The notes under the pieces: model-generated
What the model saw: only the letters and a program-made list of their open reading frames with translations
Database searches by the model: none
Told to the model about the DNA's origin: nothing
Shown: positions 1 through 7,546 of the stretch, in pieces
Position numbering within the stretch: position 1 is the first letter of the stretch
How the letters are laid out: each line of letters starts with the position of its first letter
Program-made: the position numbers and the translations under genes
DNA from: Pirellulales bacterium
GTDB taxonomy: Bacteria; Planctomycetota; Planctomycetia; Pirellulales; Thermoguttaceae
DNA: 64,000 nt
Reading direction: 5' to 3'
Assembly: GCA_020846145.1 (NCBI GenBank)
Contig: JADLEL010000219.1
Span: 91,012 to 155,011, forward strand

Positions 1-66
1 GTGGCGCAAGTAGAAGCGGCGGAAACGCCGGCGATGGGACTGCAAGGCAGTGGTCCGGTCGTCTGA
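1..66 (+). CDS. C-terminal end of a truncated gene (unknown)
   Basis: Frame 1 is open from the window edge to a TGA at 64-66 and gives a 21-residue tail rich in Ala, Glu and Gly. Composition and codon use look like a real protein end, but there is too little to assign a family. It could also be chance. Confidence 0.3.
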   Translation: MAQVEAAETPAMGLQGSGPVV

Positions 67-636
67 ATGCTCGGGTGGTGCCGGGCATCTTCGCCGAATA
101 GGCCGGCGCGAAAGCGTTGGCATGGGCGGCGGAAAATCAGCGACGAAAGCGCCGACGGGTTTTCTTTATCGCGGTCATGGTACGGAATTGCAGCAATGCA
201 AGGGCGTCGATGACCGCAAAAATCCGTTTGGGTGGTGGTCCGGGGACGGGCTTTTGCTTTGTACGGTCCTGGGCACGGCGGAGTATTTTTTCAAGATACT
301 TCGTTATACCTGGGACCGTGCATGGAAAATGCCTGACACCGGCTTCGGGAGAGGATTTTCTTTTGTGCCTTGCACGGATGCCCTGGCGGGCGTTCTTGCA
401 AGGAAAACGCATGGGTGACTGAAGGGAAGTTGTTCTGTAATTGCATCTTTCTACGTTGTGGTTTTGCAAGGAACGCCTATGGATTGGCGGCGGGCAACTG
501 TGGAATACAGCTTGCACCGCCGCCAATCTTCCACTGCGGTGGAATGGGTGCGTTTCTGGAAAATTATTCCTGAAGGTTCGGGCTTTTCGGGGGATTTGTG
601 CCACAAAACAAATCCTCCCACCCATAACTTGGATTG
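67..636. other. 570-bp stretch without a supported gene; contains a strong hairpin
   Basis: Several open frames on both strands overlap here, but none has a convincing ribosome-binding site or protein-like composition. The clearest structure is a perfect 12-bp inverted repeat (482-493 against 517-528, arm GATTGGCGGCGG) with a 23-nt loop. It is followed directly by the small palindrome CCACTGCGGTGG (531-542). It could be a terminator or leader structure for the gene starting at 637. Confidence 0.4.
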
Positions 637-1356
637 ATGGAGTATTTATGCGAAACGATAAGCCTTGAAGGATTCGTGCAATTGCTGGCCTGCAACTTTC
701 TGCCGCATGGTTACTGGTTCTATGTGACCGGGTGGATACCCGACGGCAAAGACTGCCGGCGGATCGATGCAAAGCTGATCGAAAAATATGGTGTGTCCCT
801 GAGCCGGGCCGCTCGCTGCCGTCGCAAGCAACTAGGCTGTGCGAACCTCCGTTATCTGCGCTGGGGGCGTTTCTTCGTGCTGATCGCCACGCATGGGAAG
901 CATCGGTTTTTCGAGGAAGAGGGGGAGTCCATCCGGGACATTCGGCGTGTGCCACTCAAGATTGCTGGCTATTCAATCAGCTTTCGACCGGGCAACAAGC
1001 AACGCTCCGGCAAGGCCGATGAGAAGGGACATTCCCACATTGCCATCGGTCTGGAGCGATTCAAGGAATTGCAGGCTTGGTTTGCGGAACTTGCCGCACG
1101 GCAGTCAACTGCCCGGCTTGGACTTGAATTCTATCGTTTCCCCTATGAGCCGTACGCCCCGATCCGCCGTCAAATGCTCCGTCTGCTGCGGATCGTCAAT
1201 GAGGTTCGCAAACGCAAAGGCTTCGACACGCTTCCTTACGAGGTTTTGCCCCTGCGGCGGCGCGTCGTCAAACCGTTCGGATTGCCCCAAAAACTCCCGG
1301 TAAAACAAAAGGATAACAAGATCACCCCGAACGAAGGCGGAGATAACCCGCCGTAG
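637..1356 (+). CDS. Hypothetical basic protein of an accessory element
   Basis: This 239-residue protein belongs to no family I can name. It is rich in Arg and Lys, especially in the last 60 residues (RKRKG, RRR, KQKDNK), and has a Cys-containing stretch near residues 62-70. That suggests nucleic-acid binding, which is inference only. I chose ATG 637; the TTG at 634 directly precedes it, and the ribosome-binding site is weak. It is the only plus-strand gene in the first 34 kb, divergent from or isolated within the minus-strand accessory block, and the hairpin-rich stretch at 480-545 lies upstream. A replication or conjugation accessory role would fit the neighbourhood but is not shown. Confidence 0.6.
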   Translation: MEYLCETISLEGFVQLLACNFLPHGYWFYVTGWIPDGKDCRRIDAKLIEKYGVSLSRAARCRRKQLGCANLRYLRWGRFFVLIATHGKHRFFEEEGESIRDIRRVPLKIAGYSISFRPGNKQRSGKADEKGHSHIAIGLERFKELQAWFAELAARQSTARLGLEFYRFPYEPYAPIRRQMLRLLRIVNEVRKRKGFDTLPYEVLPLRRRVVKPFGLPQKLPVKQKDNKITPNEGGDNPP

Positions 1357-1445
1357 TGGAGGGAATTGGCGGACCGGCCTGGGCCGGGGCCATATTCGAG
1401 AACGCCGGCAGGATCGGCTTCGGCTATCCCGCCGGCGGCGTGTTT

Positions 1446-1661
1446 TCAGAAGGCTTTGCAGATCGCCCGGATGGCGTCGCGTATGAAAAGGGCTTTGTTT
1501 TTTTTGCCGCAATCCTCGCAAACAACGCGCTTGCCATGCCCGGCGGAAGGATGATAAAAGATTCGATGCCCTGGCGCGATCGTTCGACCGCAACCGCAAC
1601 GCGATTGATATTTTGCCTTAATCCAACGGGGGCCGTTTCCGTATTTGTTCCTTTTTTCCAT
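1446..1661 (-). CDS. Small zinc-ribbon-like protein, copy 1
   Basis: This 71-residue basic protein has two Cys pairs (CGC near residue 22, CEDC near residue 49) that could form a zinc ribbon. It begins with a Lys/Asn-rich stretch and a PRWI motif. It is paralogous to the protein at 2521-2724: both share the PRWI...RY...RC.CG core, the bulky YxP segment and a second C..C pair. ATG 1661 is preceded by GGAG at good spacing. It follows DUF6573 copy 1 on the same strand, separated by a hairpin at 1677-1702. Function is unknown; the context suggests it is made together with the DUF6573 protein. Confidence 0.7.
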   Translation of the reverse strand: MEKRNKYGNGPRWIKAKYQSRCGCGRTIAPGHRIFYHPSAGHGKRVVCEDCGKKNKALFIRDAIRAICKAF

Positions 1662-1676
1662 TTGTCTTCTCCAGAA

Positions 1677-1702
1677 AGGCCGGCTGATTGGACAGCCGGC
1701 CT
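1677..1702. terminator. Hairpin after DUF6573 copy 1
   Basis: Perfect 10-bp stem AGGCCGGCTG / CAGCCGGCCT with a 6-nt loop, between the DUF6573 gene and the small zinc-ribbon gene. The same stem follows all three DUF6573 paralogues (also 2744-2767 and 3653-3676). There is no long U-run, so it may attenuate or protect transcript rather than end it. Confidence 0.6.
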
Positions 1703-1712
1703 GATTTCCAAC

Positions 1713-2402
1713 CTAATCTTCTTGAGGCAGTAGGATAGTAAATGCAGGATTGCCCGAATCATCGGGGCCTAAAATCGCTTTGAGGGATAGCGGGCGGGGC
1801 GGATTATGATCGTTGGTTACCAGGACATCAAACCGGAAATAATCATCTTGGGGATTCCGGCGGATATTGGCATACAGCATATTCAACAAATTCCAAAGCC
1901 GATCCCTTTCGCAGTGTTTTGGCATGTCGTCGGGAACTTTTACGAATTTTTGCCATGCACCCGCCGTAAGGACTGTCGGCACGGTTATTCCAACCTCGCT
2001 GGCGATCTCCGAAACATCTATCAAAATCCCCCTTTCGATGGCCTGGGTACGAGTGTCCAAATCCAGGAATGAACCATCAATGCCGTCGGAATCAATTTCC
2101 CACAAAAGGCTTGCCGCAATCTGCGCCCAATTGACTTGACTCAAAGCATGGTGCAAAAGTCGGGAATGCAAAGAAACTTCGTTCTCCGATGTGCAAACCG
2201 CGAATGCTTTTTGCAACCGCTTTGCCAAATCGAAAACGGCTCCCTCTTCGATGGTCCAGATTCCGTCGATCACTTCCGGGCTGCTTGGGGCCTTGGTGAG
2301 AATATCGCGTGCTTGTTCTTTCCAATATTCCTCACAACAGATCCAACAAGTTGCGAGGAAGGTTTCCACCGTTTGGTATTTGTTCGGTTCGTTTTTGTTC
2401 AT
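1713..2402 (-). CDS. DUF6573-containing protein, copy 1
   Basis: A 229-residue, two-part protein. Residues 1-70 resemble the phage/plasmid-type 'YETW' module seen complete in copy 3 (a segment like EEYWKEQA). Residues from about 115 match DUF6573: a RTQAIERGILIDVSE segment, the pattern PTVLTAGAW, the stretch RDRLWNLLNML and a C-terminal LKAILGPDD...ILLPQED. DUF6573 has no known activity and is common on plasmids and mobile islands. This copy is the most divergent of three tandem paralogues. ATG 2402 opens a Lys/Asn-rich start; no strong ribosome-binding site is visible. The zinc-ribbon gene follows after a conserved hairpin. Confidence 0.75.
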   Translation of the reverse strand: MNKNEPNKYQTVETFLATCWICCEEYWKEQARDILTKAPSSPEVIDGIWTIEEGAVFDLAKRLQKAFAVCTSENEVSLHSRLLHHALSQVNWAQIAASLLWEIDSDGIDGSFLDLDTRTQAIERGILIDVSEIASEVGITVPTVLTAGAWQKFVKVPDDMPKHCERDRLWNLLNMLYANIRRNPQDDYFRFDVLVTNDHNPPRPLSLKAILGPDDSGNPAFTILLPQED

Positions 2403-2482
2403 TGTATTTGTCGTCCATGTTTGCCGTTCGGCATTTCCTCGAACGGCTTTGATATAATCCGCTCAAGCGGGACAGCGTTCCT

Positions 2483-2515
2483 GAATCCACGGGCGGATAA
2501 TCCGCCCGTGGATTC
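2483..2515. terminator. Perfect 15-bp hairpin
   Basis: Arms at 2483-2497 and 2501-2515 pair perfectly over 15 bp with a 3-nt loop (arm GAATCCACGGGCGGA). It lies just past the stop of the minus-strand gene ending at 2521 and before the start of the DUF6573 gene at 2402. It is probably a terminator or processing site between module copies. Confidence 0.65.
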
Positions 2516-2520
2516 GATAA

Positions 2521-2724
2521 TTACCTGTTGATAAAGGAATTATTGTCGTCGTCGATCAACTCTATTTCGGTCACTCTGCCGCAATCCGCACAAGCAATAT
2601 CTTTCGTGAGCGGATAGTACATGGCATCGTCGCCGGGCTTGATTTCCGTGCCACAGTAACAGCGTCCGGGATACCGGGCCGTGATCCATCGAGGGTCGTT
2701 CTTATAATAATTTCTTCGTTGCAT
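2521..2724 (-). CDS. Small zinc-ribbon-like protein, copy 2
   Basis: A 67-residue protein with two Cys pairs (CYC near residue 21, CADC near residue 46) and the same PRWI...RYPGRC core as copy 1. The tail is acidic (EIELIDDDNN), unlike the basic tail of copy 1. ATG 2724 is the start that aligns with copy 1. It lies downstream of DUF6573 copy 2 after the conserved GGCCGGCTG hairpin and ends before a perfect 15-bp hairpin. A zinc-binding small protein is likely; its role is unknown. Confidence 0.7.
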   Translation of the reverse strand: MQRRNYYKNDPRWITARYPGRCYCGTEIKPGDDAMYYPLTKDIACADCGRVTEIELIDDDNNSFINR

Positions 2725-2743
2725 GGTTTTCTGCCTTTGATGA

Positions 2744-2767
2744 GGCCGGCTGACAAACCAGCCGGCC
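2744..2767. terminator. Hairpin after DUF6573 copy 2
   Basis: Perfect 9-bp stem GGCCGGCTG / CAGCCGGCC with loop ACAAAC, the second of three conserved copies located immediately 3' of DUF6573 genes on the minus strand. Confidence 0.6.
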
Positions 2768-2776
2768 ATGTTGTCA

Positions 2777-3217
2777 TTAGTCTTCGTGGGGAAGCATGAT
2801 GGTGATAACCGGATCAAGCGTGTCTCCAGGGCCGCAGATCGCTTTCAATGTGACCAACATCGGGCTGAAATTGTCATTTCGCACCAACAAGACAAACAAA
2901 AGCTCACCACTCTGTTCCGATTGCATTGCCGCAAAGCGGAACATATTGAGAATGTCCCAAAGCCGGCCTGCCTCGTCCTGGGCTTGGACTCCTTCGGGCA
3001 CTTGGACATATTCCGCCCACACGGCGGCAGTCAGGGCCGTGGGGTATTTGATTCCCGCTTCCTGGGCCATTTTCGATACGTCGATCAAGACGCCATCAGC
3101 AATTGCCTCGGCACGGGTATAGGAAAATATCACCGGGCCGAATAGGTCTTCCAAAGTCACGGGTTTGTCATGTTTTTCATCTTGCGAACGATTTTCGTGT
3201 TTCGTTTCTTCTTTCAT
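2777..3217 (-). CDS. DUF6573 protein, copy 2 (minimal form)
   Basis: A 146-residue protein: a charged Lys/Glu/His-rich leader of about 25 residues, then a single DUF6573 domain beginning with LFGPVIFSYTRAEAI. It contains the family marks ADGVLIDVS, YPTALTAAVWAEYV, QDEAGRLWDILNMFRFA and a C-terminal ICGPGD...ITIMLP. It lacks the N-terminal YETW module of copies 1 and 3. ATG 3217 is the start conserved with copy 3 (same surrounding sequence at 4420). The upstream 435 bp are a near copy of the sequence upstream of copy 3, so both genes probably share regulation. Function unknown. Confidence 0.8.
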   Translation of the reverse strand: MKEETKHENRSQDEKHDKPVTLEDLFGPVIFSYTRAEAIADGVLIDVSKMAQEAGIKYPTALTAAVWAEYVQVPEGVQAQDEAGRLWDILNMFRFAAMQSEQSGELLFVLLVRNDNFSPMLVTLKAICGPGDTLDPVITIMLPHED

Positions 3218-3655
3218 TGTCCTATCATCCAGAAAGGGCACCCGGCACATTGCCACCGAGCGCCGTTAATCACGAACCCTACCAGAACTGTTTTCCCCTC
3301 TGGCGGGTCTCTCGAAAATGGTTCGAGACCCGCCGAGGGGAAAACCGATAGCCAGCCGCGACAGAGGCTTCGGCGGGGAGAGGGTAGCAAGCCTGTGACA
3401 GGCTTCATTTCCTCAGAAAGAATAAAATGTGACGGCAATGGAGCCTGGCACTGTGCTTGGCTGGGAGGGGAGGGAAGCCGGCGTTGCGGCTGTCCTTAGC
3501 GGGGAGATAGGTGAGCGAAGCGAACTGACGGCGGCGGGGCGGGCCGCGCAGCCGAACTCGGCGGAGGCGGCGAAAATAATCTCGCGCCACGGCGGAAGGC
3601 CGTGTCATCATCGATTGGCAGCAATAATTCTCGAATCGTTTACTCGAAAATGGGC
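3213..3655. repeat. About 440-bp structured direct repeat, copy A
   Basis: This stretch, upstream of DUF6573 copy 2, is repeated at about 4416-4860 upstream of copy 3. It contains a long hairpin (3291-3344, arms of about 24 nt with few mismatches, beginning TTTTCCCCTC), the small hairpin AAGCCTGT-G-ACAGGCTT (about 3388-3404) and several G-rich runs. It encodes no supported protein. The paralogous genes plus these upstream copies show a segmental tandem duplication with a unit of about 1.2 kb. Confidence 0.8.
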
Positions 3656-3676
3656 CGGCTGACGAAACAGCCGGCC
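3653..3676. terminator. Hairpin after DUF6573 copy 3
   Basis: Perfect 9-bp stem GGCCGGCTG / CAGCCGGCC, loop ACGAAA. Here no zinc-ribbon gene follows; the next sequence is the structured repeat. Confidence 0.6.
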
Positions 3677-3685
3677 ATTTTCCTG

Positions 3686-4420
3686 TTAGTCTTCATTCGG
3701 TAACATGATCGTGATCACCGGCTCGGGCGTATCTCCAGGGCCGCAAATCGCCTTGAGGGTGACAGGCTTGGGAGAAGTGTTGTCATTTTTTACCAATACG
3801 GTGAATTGCAGTTCGCTTTCAACTTTTGATTGCATCGTCGCAAAGCGAAACATATTCAAAATGTCCCACAATCGGCCTTGTTCATCCTGGTCTTCGACTC
3901 CTTCGGGTACTTCGACATAATCCGCCCATGCGGCAATTGTAAGCGCCGTAGGGTACTTGATGCCCGCTTCCTTGGCTGTGTCGGAAACGTCAACTAGCAC
4001 ACCATCATCAATGGCATGAGTGCGAGTATAAACGGATATTACCGGGCCGAAAAAATCCTCATCGGATGATATTTCCTCTTCTGCATTGTCCTCAATATCG
4101 GACAGCCAATTCCCCGCAATTTCCGACCAATTGACTTCACTTAATGCCGCTCCCAGCAAATCGCTATAGAGTGAAGATGCCGTTAAAGGCGATCCGTCGG
4201 ATATTTCATCTTTTAGCTGATCGGCTAAGTTGAATCGTGCTGCCTCCTCAACAGTCCATAACTCGTCAAGTACCTGCGGGCTTGTCGGGGCCTTCCGCCG
4301 ATGTTCGGCGGCTTGCTCTCGCCAATATTCATTCGATCCGCGTTCGTTCTCGATCCAAAGGCTTACCGCCCATGTTTCGTAGTTGGTCCAGCCGTTGTAT
4401 TTCTTTGTATTTTCCGTCAT
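3686..4420 (-). CDS. DUF6573 protein, copy 3 (full two-domain form)
   Basis: A 244-residue protein. Residues 5-40 carry a WTNYETWAVSLWIENE module, resembling the DUF7249-type module of phage proteins, followed by an all-helical linker with NWSEIAGNWLSDIED. The DUF6573 domain starts near residue 120 (FFGPVISVYTRTHAI) and runs to the end, with GVLVDVSD, YPTALTIAAWADYV, QDEQGRLWDILNMFRFA and ITIMLPNED. ATG 4420 matches the start of copy 2. It is closest to copy 2 in the DUF6573 part and to copy 1 in architecture, so copy 2 probably lost the N-terminal module. No enzymatic motif is visible. Role unknown; phage or plasmid maintenance is a guess. Confidence 0.8.
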   Translation of the reverse strand: MTENTKKYNGWTNYETWAVSLWIENERGSNEYWREQAAEHRRKAPTSPQVLDELWTVEEAARFNLADQLKDEISDGSPLTASSLYSDLLGAALSEVNWSEIAGNWLSDIEDNAEEEISSDEDFFGPVISVYTRTHAIDDGVLVDVSDTAKEAGIKYPTALTIAAWADYVEVPEGVEDQDEQGRLWDILNMFRFATMQSKVESELQFTVLVKNDNTSPKPVTLKAICGPGDTPEPVITIMLPNED

Positions 4421-4860
4421 TGTCTTATCATCCAGAAAGGGCACCCGGCACATTACCACCGAACGCCGTTAATCACGAACCATACCAGAACTGTTTTCCC
4501 CTCTGGCGGGTCTCTCGTAATGTTTTTGAGACCCGCCAAGGGGAAAACCGATAACCAGCCGCGATAGAGGCTTCGGTGGGGAGAGGGTAGCAAGCCTGTG
4601 ACAGGCTTCATTTCCAAAAGAAAAGAATTCAAAATGTGACGGGATGGAGCCTGGCGCTGTGCTTGGCTGGGAGGGGAGGGAAGCCGGCATTGCGGCTGTC
4701 CTCAGCCGGCGGTGATGGGGAAGTGTAGCGAACTGACAGTGGCGGGGCGGGCCGCGCAGCCGGATTTGGCGGAGGCGGCGTTAAAATGCAGCGCCACGGC
4801 GGGTGGCCGTGTCCTCCTCGATTGGCAACCATCAATCTTGAAGCGTTTATTCAAATAAGA
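4416..4860. repeat. About 440-bp structured direct repeat, copy B
   Basis: Second copy of the 3213-3655 repeat. The long hairpin is at 4494-4547; its arms are kept while the loop differs. The G-rich runs and the AAGCCTGT-G-ACAGGCTT hairpin are also retained. Similarity fades near 4860, short of the UPF0489 gene. No supported gene lies inside. Confidence 0.8.
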
Positions 4861-4923
4861 CCGACGAAAGAACCCGCCGGCCTGTCGTTCATACTTCACA
4901 ACGAGAAAGGCGGTTATGAACGA

Positions 4924-5679
4924 CTAAGACACGGGCCGAATGAACTGCCGGATCACGTCGAGAATTGGATCGGCGGTTCGTGGGGTGTAATTGGGCGAGT
5001 GTGCTACAAAAACGAATGAGAAGGATTCGTTTGCCTGAAAATCCTCGCGATCGATGAATTGGATTGGTATCTCCGATTCCAGCGAAACGGGCGTAAAGTC
5101 CGTGAGACGAGTAAGCGGATCGAGACACTCCGGCGGAAGCGTCTTAAGCTGCAAAACGCCACATCGCGGATCATATCCTCGAAACATGCAATCTGGAATG
5201 TCATGCAAATTGCCATTCTTTGCAAATAACTGCGGGTGATGAACGTAAGTAACGGAAGAAATCCAACCGCACGCCAGCGCGAACGAAACGTAGTTGCCTT
5301 CGAGAAGCCCCGTGATTCCGTCGCGTCGTGGATTCTGGCGGTCGATCGCCTCACGATTTAGCAGATCGCCCATAATGTAACCGCAACTACCATCACCCAT
5401 GCCCATATCCGCATGGGAGTCGAGATGCGTAAGTTGGAAGGGCGTATCGAGTTGGCCGGAGGCGGTCAGTTTCTTCCAGCAATCAAAAAGTTCATGATGG
5501 TAGGCAACAATAGCTCCTGGCAACGGGCAGTCCCGCTTTAGTCCGCAACGTTGCGTCAAATACGTTTCGACGGCCTGAATCGACCAAGGCTGATACTCCG
5601 TTGGGGACAATCGGTCTGCCGCCTTTCGCCAAGGGCGGGGATCAACGAAGAGGTCAAGGTCTATATCGAGAATGTTCAC
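4924..5679 (-). CDS. UPF0489 (arginase-fold-like) protein
   Basis: A 251-residue protein of the UPF0489 family, whose fold is predicted to resemble arginase/deacetylase enzymes; no reaction is established. Seen here: the N-terminal LDIDLDLFVDPRPW, the HLDSHADMGMG signature near residue 105, an Asn/Gly-rich segment LLEGNYVSFALACGWI and YVHHPQ. The Asp/His signature residues are those expected to bind metal in arginase-like folds. I chose GTG 5679 because AGAGG lies about 8 nt upstream and because the protein then begins at the family start; further upstream the frame overlaps the preceding gene. It follows the 5711-6289 gene by about 30 bp, so both are probably co-transcribed. Confidence 0.75.
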   Translation of the reverse strand: MNILDIDLDLFVDPRPWRKAADRLSPTEYQPWSIQAVETYLTQRCGLKRDCPLPGAIVAYHHELFDCWKKLTASGQLDTPFQLTHLDSHADMGMGDGSCGYIMGDLLNREAIDRQNPRRDGITGLLEGNYVSFALACGWISSVTYVHHPQLFAKNGNLHDIPDCMFRGYDPRCGVLQLKTLPPECLDPLTRLTDFTPVSLESEIPIQFIDREDFQANESFSFVFVAHSPNYTPRTADPILDVIRQFIRPVS

Positions 5680-5710
5680 AGCGAAAACCTCTATGGAGTA
5701 AACGAGTAGG

Positions 5711-6289
5711 TTATTCGATTTTGATGCCGTAAGGATTAATGCAACAGTTGTCGCGGAAGGCAAAAGGGGTGCCGGCGATCCGCTGGAAGCCGAGTTGCCG
5801 CCATTCATCGACGGTCAGCGCCAAGCCGATGAAATCGCTTTCCTCTTTATCGAAGCTGGCAATCACCAAATCGGTCGATCCCCAGACCTTGATCGCCGTC
5901 TCGAATGCCCGAACGATGGCCCCGACCTTGCGGAATTCCTCCGGGATGTCGAATTTCCACAAAACCAAGATATCGTTCCAAGAGGGTTCGATTTCTAATT
6001 CCCGCTTCGTTTCGCCCTCTTCATCGAAGATCGCGTGGTACATCGCCACCAAATAATCCGAATGGGCATCGCAAACATCCAGCAAGTCGAGATGGTTGTT
6101 TTCCACTTCGACCGCTTGAATTTTCAGCAATTCGATGGTTCCAGCCTTGACCCCCTCGCGGTCGTTTACCATTGCGGAGAGTTTGCCCGTGATTTCCTGA
6201 ACGTAAAACTCATCCGCTTCCCAAGGAACAATCGGGGCCGATACGTGAAAATCGATGGCACTGAGAAAAGGTTCTTCGTCAAAATACAT
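5711..6289 (-). CDS. Hypothetical acidic protein, possibly acetyltransferase-like
   Basis: A 192-residue acidic protein without a certain family. The C-terminal half (EESDFIGLALTVDEWRQLGFQRI followed by GTPFAFRDN) is reminiscent of the closing strand-turn of GNAT acetyltransferase-like proteins, where the LGF segment precedes the last strand. That is weak inference. The N-terminal half is Asp/Glu-rich and contains a DVCDAHSDYL segment. ATG 6289 has no strong ribosome-binding site. It is upstream of the UPF0489 gene by about 30 bp, which suggests a two-gene unit. Confidence 0.6.
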   Translation of the reverse strand: MYFDEEPFLSAIDFHVSAPIVPWEADEFYVQEITGKLSAMVNDREGVKAGTIELLKIQAVEVENNHLDLLDVCDAHSDYLVAMYHAIFDEEGETKRELEIEPSWNDILVLWKFDIPEEFRKVGAIVRAFETAIKVWGSTDLVIASFDKEESDFIGLALTVDEWRQLGFQRIAGTPFAFRDNCCINPYGIKIE

Positions 6290-6891
6290 AGTTTATCAGT
6301 GTAAGATGAAAATGAAGTTGTGCATTAATCTTTTGGAAGCCACGGAAAACACGGCGTTTTATCGTCAAGGGGATGGGATTGCTTCCTGGATCAGCCCCTT
6401 CCGACAAACCCGTCCGTAGAATCAAAGATAGCTTGAAAAAACGGCTAAATCAATGCGAAAAACACGGAAACCAACCTCGGGTTTTCCGGGATGACGGAAA
6501 GGATCATCTTTGGTTCCTCGGTGTATCACGTGCTTGAATTCCTTGGGGCAGATTGCGAATTGAACGGATTGGTTGAATTTTTCCCAAGCGGAGAATCCAC
6601 TTTCAGGAAAGTGCATCAAAAAAATGGTGGCCGGCGTGACATAGCCCTGGGTTTGTGGCATATATTTCGTCGGTCAAGCGGTTCGTGGGCTGTTGAGCGG
6701 ATTGCGGCAACCGAATGTTCCTCCGGTGGCGTTCTGCTACGATCCCCGCCGGCTGTTCATGAAGTTCTCCGTGGTGCGCTGAGCAGCCGCTTGCTGCTTT
6801 TCCGCTTTCTCATCTGTCCGCATACCGCATATCTTCCTCCGTGTAAACAAGAGGTTGAGGCCCGGTGGTGCGTAAACTGGCCTCAAAATCC
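6290..6891. other. 600-bp stretch without a supported gene
   Basis: Two overlapping frames (plus 6491-6895, minus 6422-6661) are open, but neither has a ribosome-binding site, and no family is recognisable. The stretch probably carries the promoter of the 6289 gene and decayed sequence. Confidence 0.35.
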
Positions 6892-7200
6892 TTAGAAATT
6901 ATCCTTCTGGCCGGATTTGGCGGCATCGCGCTTTCCTTTCGGGGAACGTTCTGGCTCCTCGGAAGATCCATTCTTGTCTGTCGCCTTCTGGAAAATCCAG
7001 GTATGAACCATGTCGGCGACCTTAGCCAAAAGCGGCAGGTCGTCGCGGCCAAAACTTGCGGAATCGGCCCACTGGTCCTCCTCGTCTTTGTAAAGACGCG
7101 AGAACGTCACGTTGTGCAAAGTGCCGTTTTGCGTCTCGTTTTCCCAGATTGCTGCGCGAATCCGGCCAAGCCGGATTTCATGCACGGGTTTTTTCGCCAT
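6892..7200 (-). CDS. Small hypothetical protein of the 'KPVHEIRLGRIRAAIW' type
   Basis: A 102-residue protein opening with AKKPVHEIRLGRIRAAIWEN, then NVTFSRLYKDE and SFGRDDLPLLAKVADMVHTWI, with a disordered basic tail. From memory, proteins with this opening recur in planctomycete accessory DNA; I cannot name a Pfam family. ATG 7200 is set by a strong GGAGGAG just upstream; upstream in-frame Met codons have none. It is third in a likely operon after the DUF932 gene (8575-7547) and the 72-residue gene (7528-7310). A single-stranded-DNA or transcription-related role is possible but unsupported. Confidence 0.7.
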   Translation of the reverse strand: MAKKPVHEIRLGRIRAAIWENETQNGTLHNVTFSRLYKDEEDQWADSASFGRDDLPLLAKVADMVHTWIFQKATDKNGSSEEPERSPKGKRDAAKSGQKDNF

Positions 7201-7309
7201 GTCAGTCTCCTCCATTTCTGAATTGTTGTAAAAGGAACTCATCATACCTCTCTTTGCTACAAACGACCGTCGGCGACAAGCTCGACAGTCCAAACGTGAA
7301 AGGATGTCT

Positions 7310-7528
7310 TTAGGACACCCCTTGATTTACCGAGAAATCCGACTTGAATTGCTCGACAACATCAAACCATGCGCCTTCGGCGGCGGCATCGTTCAAATCG
7401 ACGAGTACCGTTTCCGGTTCCTCGCAGTCGATCCGAACATCGCAATCCACGCCGCTCGATGCAAGCCGGAAGCCCAGCATGAATGCCGCTGCGGCTTCGG
7501 GCGAATGAAATGTTTTGCATGTGTCCAT
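7310..7528 (-). CDS. Small acidic hypothetical protein
   Basis: A 72-residue protein with an Ala-rich helix (SPEAAAAFMLGFRLAS) and an acidic strand-rich middle (DCDVRIDCEEPETVLVDL). ATG 7528 has AAGGA at good spacing. It starts 18 bp after the DUF932 gene stop, so it is probably translated from the same mRNA. Family unknown. Confidence 0.65.
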   Translation of the reverse strand: MDTCKTFHSPEAAAAFMLGFRLASSGVDCDVRIDCEEPETVLVDLNDAAAEGAWFDVVEQFKSDFSVNQGVS

Positions 7529-7546
7529 AAACCGAATCCTTGTCGA

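Noticed and set aside
137..955. Long minus-strand open frame (272 residues)
   Set aside because: Arg/His/Ser-rich shadow of the plus-strand sequence with no ribosome-binding site and no recognisable fold.
6422..6895. Overlapping open frames on both strands
   Set aside because: No ribosome-binding site, no family, and neither strand is favoured.
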